64,000 bases of DNA from Ensifer oleiphilus (lineage in GTDB: Bacteria > Pseudomonadota > Alphaproteobacteria > Rhizobiales > Rhizobiaceae). This document shows positions 62,202 through 64,000 of this stretch, piece after piece. The position numbers were made by a program, and so were the translations under genes. The stretch spans positions 186,001 through 250,000 of the forward strand of contig NZ_JABWDU010000007.1 in assembly GCF_013371465.1 (NCBI RefSeq), written 5' to 3'. Position 1 is the first letter of the stretch. Each line of letters opens with the position of its first letter. The notes beneath the pieces were generated by a model. That model made no database searches and was not told the DNA's origin. It saw nothing but the letters and a program-made list of their open reading frames with translations.

Positions 62202-63677
62202 ATGATGAACTTGACGAAATGGGCGCTTGCCTCGTGCTTGATCGCCGCATCACTGACGCCTGTTATGGCCAAGGACACGATTACGGTCGGCCAGGTGCTG
62301 GAGCCGCCGGGCCTCGACCCGACGGCGGGTGCCGCCGCACCAATCCGCTACATCACCTATGCCAACCTGTTCGAGGGCCTGGTGCGAGTGGTCGAGGATG
62401 GAACGGTGAAACCGCTTCTGGCTGAAAGCTGGACGGTGTCCGACGACCAAAAAAGCTACACGTTCAAGCTTCGCCATGGCGTCAAGTTCCATGACGGCAC
62501 ACCGTTCGACTGCTCGGTCGTCAAGTTCTCCTATGAGCGCGCGGTCTCGGCAGATTCCACCAATGCGCAGAAGGGCCTGTTCGAGCCGATCGAAAAGACC
62601 GAATGCTCCGATCCGGCAACGGCCGTCGTGACGCTGAAACGCCCGGCATCCAACTTCCTGTTCAACATGGCGTGGGGCGACGCGGTCATGATCGCGCCGA
62701 CGTCGGCCGCCGACAACAAGACCAAGCCTGTCGGCACCGGCCCGTTCAAATTCAAGGAATGGGCCAAGGGCGACAAGGTCGTGCTCGAAAAGAACGCCGA
62801 CTATTGGGGCGAACCGGCCAAGCTCAGCGAAGTCACGTTCAAGTTCATCAGCGACCCCTCGGCGGCCGCAGCGGCCGTTCTTGCCGGCAATGTCGATGCG
62901 TTCCCGATGTTCCAGGCGGCAGAACTCGTCAGCCAGTTTGAGAGCGATCCCAATCTCCAGGTCGAGGTCGGCAGCACGTCGGGCAAGGTGGTGCTTGCGC
63001 TCAACAATGCCCGGAAGCCGTTCGACGACGTCAGGGTGCGCCAGGCGCTCGCCCACGCGATCGACCGAAAGTCACTGGTCGAAGGCACCTATTCTGGTTT
63101 CGGCAGCACGATCGGTTCGCACTACTCGCCGGTCGAGCCCGGCTATGTCGATCTCAACGAAACCTACCCTTACGACCCTGCCAAGGCGCAGCAATTGCTG
63201 CAGGAAGCGGGCGCCGAAGGTCTGGAAATGACGATCATGCTGCCACCGCCGGCCTATGCACGTCGCGGCGGCGAGATCATCGCAGCGATGCTCAGCGAAG
63301 TGGGCGTCAAAGTGAACCTCGTTCCAATCGAGTTCGCGCAGTGGCTCGACCAGGTGTTCAAGAACTCGGATTTCGACGCGACGATCATCGCGCATGCCGA
63401 GGCCCGTGACCTCGATATCTATGCGCGCGACAAATACTACTTCAACTACCAGAACCCCGAGTACAAGGCGCTCTACAAGTCCTTCACGCTCGCCTCAAAG
63501 GAGGCCGAGCAGCTCGATCTCGTCGGCCAGCTGCAGCGCAAGTTGGCGGCCGATGAGCCGAACGTCTTCCTCTACGCCCTTCCCAAGATCGGCGTCTGGA
63601 ACAAGAAGGTGAAGGGTCTCTGGAAGAACATGCCAGTGCCCGCGGACGACCAGACCCAGACCTATTGGGAGAACTGA
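62202..63677 (+). CDS. Family 5 (peptide/nickel/opine-type) ABC substrate-binding protein
   Basis: The ATG at 62202 follows GGGGGAA. The 491-residue product has a signal peptide (LASCLIAASLTPVMA) and the family-5 pattern: EPPGLDPTAGAAAPIRYITY, LAESWTVSDDQKSYTFKLRH, GVKFHDGTPFDCS, and VRQALAHAIDRKSLVEGTYS. It is periplasmic and should feed the dipeptide-type permease that begins at 63835. Two perfect hairpins lie between the two genes. The ligand is unknown but probably the substrate of the preceding dehydrogenases. Confidence 0.9.
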   Translation: MMNLTKWALASCLIAASLTPVMAKDTITVGQVLEPPGLDPTAGAAAPIRYITYANLFEGLVRVVEDGTVKPLLAESWTVSDDQKSYTFKLRHGVKFHDGTPFDCSVVKFSYERAVSADSTNAQKGLFEPIEKTECSDPATAVVTLKRPASNFLFNMAWGDAVMIAPTSAADNKTKPVGTGPFKFKEWAKGDKVVLEKNADYWGEPAKLSEVTFKFISDPSAAAAAVLAGNVDAFPMFQAAELVSQFESDPNLQVEVGSTSGKVVLALNNARKPFDDVRVRQALAHAIDRKSLVEGTYSGFGSTIGSHYSPVEPGYVDLNETYPYDPAKAQQLLQEAGAEGLEMTIMLPPPAYARRGGEIIAAMLSEVGVKVNLVPIEFAQWLDQVFKNSDFDATIIAHAEARDLDIYARDKYYFNYQNPEYKALYKSFTLASKEAEQLDLVGQLQRKLAADEPNVFLYALPKIGVWNKKVKGLWKNMPVPADDQTQTYWEN

Positions 63678-63744
63678 TCGTTTCTTATGGGGCGGGGAGG
63701 GGGCGGGCAAAACGGCACGCCGCACTCCTCATCCCGCATGAGCG

Positions 63745-63769
63745 TCCGCCCCTGCGCTCAAGGGGCGGA
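63745..63769 (+). terminator. First intercistronic hairpin after the binding-protein gene
   Basis: TCCGCCCC (63745-63752) and GGGGCGGA (63762-63769) form a perfect eight-pair stem with a nine-base loop, extendable by a G-U and two further pairs. Confidence 0.55.
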
Positions 63770-63781
63770 TGCAGGTCAGAC

Positions 63782-63810
63782 GTCGACCGCCGCACCCGGT
63801 GGCGGTCGAC
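63782..63810 (+). terminator. Second intercistronic hairpin
   Basis: GTCGACCGCC (63782-63791) and GGCGGTCGAC (63801-63810) form a perfect ten-pair stem with a nine-base loop, 25 bases before the permease start. Without a T-run it may act in mRNA stability rather than full termination. Confidence 0.55.
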
Positions 63811-63834
63811 ATCAGCGCAATCCGGGAGGTTAAT

Positions 63835-64000
63835 GTGATTTCCTTTGTTGGCGGTCGCCTTGTGTCGCTCATTCTGACGACCCTGGTTGCCTCAGTCATC
63901 GTCTTTCTGCTGATGCAGGTCCTGCCCGGGGATCCGGCGGTGCTCATGCTCGGCATGAATGCCGATGCCGACGCGATCGCGGCGCTGCACCGTCAATTGG
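63835..64000 (+). CDS. DppB-type ABC permease, cut by the window end
   Basis: The GTG at 63835 follows GGGAGG. The 55 visible codons read ISFVGGRLVSLILTTLVASV, IVFLLMQVLPGDPAVLML and then an Ala/Asp-rich start of the periplasmic loop, the standard opening of DppB/OppB permeases. The remaining importer genes should follow beyond the window. Confidence 0.88.
   Translation, partial: MISFVGGRLVSLILTTLVASVIVFLLMQVLPGDPAVLMLGMNADADAIAALHRQL

Noticed and set aside
1-64000. Search for CRISPR arrays, tRNA/rRNA genes, prophage modules or a replication origin
   Set aside because: No regularly spaced direct repeats, cloverleaf-like sequences, phage structural genes or repABC-type genes were seen by eye; a covariance-model scan would be needed to exclude small RNAs.

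Overview
The window looks like an accessory replicon (megaplasmid or chromid) of an alphaproteobacterium in the Rhizobiales, most likely a Sinorhizobium/Ensifer- or Rhizobium-like organism. The grounds are GC-rich coding, a BA14K-family gene, a FixK-type Crp/Fnr regulator with TTGAT-N4-ATCAA boxes, DUF6894 and HWE/HisKA_2-kinase genes, many ABC uptake operons with dedicated regulators, and a high density of decayed genes and IS scraps. No rRNA, tRNA, CRISPR array, replication origin or complete insertion sequence was seen. The species assignment is inference.

Layout. 1-9 kb: end of a BA14K gene, a RidA protein, a MerR gene broken by an amber codon, a DJ-1/PfpI-type protein, a class III cyclase fused to a YHS motif, a minus-strand cupin/arylamine N-acetyltransferase/YceI set, and a coupled pair of FMN split-barrel genes, the second also carrying a GAF domain and a winged-helix-like end. 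9-13 kb: a decayed low-oxygen island with an intact fixK-like gene among remnants of an IS630 transposase, a GNAT, a response regulator and an ornithine carbamoyltransferase. 13-24 kb: an outer-membrane beta-barrel protein, a DUF3604/parvulin/HupE operon, two orphan small genes each behind a near-ideal class II FNR/FixK promoter, an MgtA-type P-ATPase, a small protein with an EF-hand loop, a sorbosone-dehydrogenase-like lipoprotein and an orphan BrnA-like antitoxin. 24-32 kb: a TetR-controlled MacA/MacB-like exporter, an AAC(3)-family acetyltransferase, a cupredoxin, a second MgtA as a remnant, and a fasciclin protein.

32-38 kb: an RpiR regulator divergent from a five-gene amino-acid uptake operon whose gene order matches Pseudomonas aotJQMOP (arginine/ornithine). 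38-50 kb: a lipoprotein hydrolase, stand-alone trpB and folE, a truncated groEL, a phenylacetate-CoA-ligase-like enzyme, several small genes, an AAG-type DNA glycosylase and a DUF763 protein. 50-55 kb: an HWE-type histidine kinase, small orphans and a YihY/BrkB protein. 55-64 kb: a three-subunit molybdenum hydroxylase (2Fe-2S, Mo subunit, dihaem cytochrome c) divergent from a FadR-type GntR regulator, an aldehyde dehydrogenase, a short-chain dehydrogenase and a peptide/opine-type ABC importer that runs off the window end.

How it fits together. The fixK-like gene and three FNR-type boxes suggest part of the region was a microaerobic regulon (magnesium ATPase, small effectors, formerly arginine catabolism) that is now eroding. 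The 55-64 kb block reads as one catabolic locus: import, oxidation of an aldehyde or N-heterocycle, and a local GntR switch with a clear operator in its own promoter.
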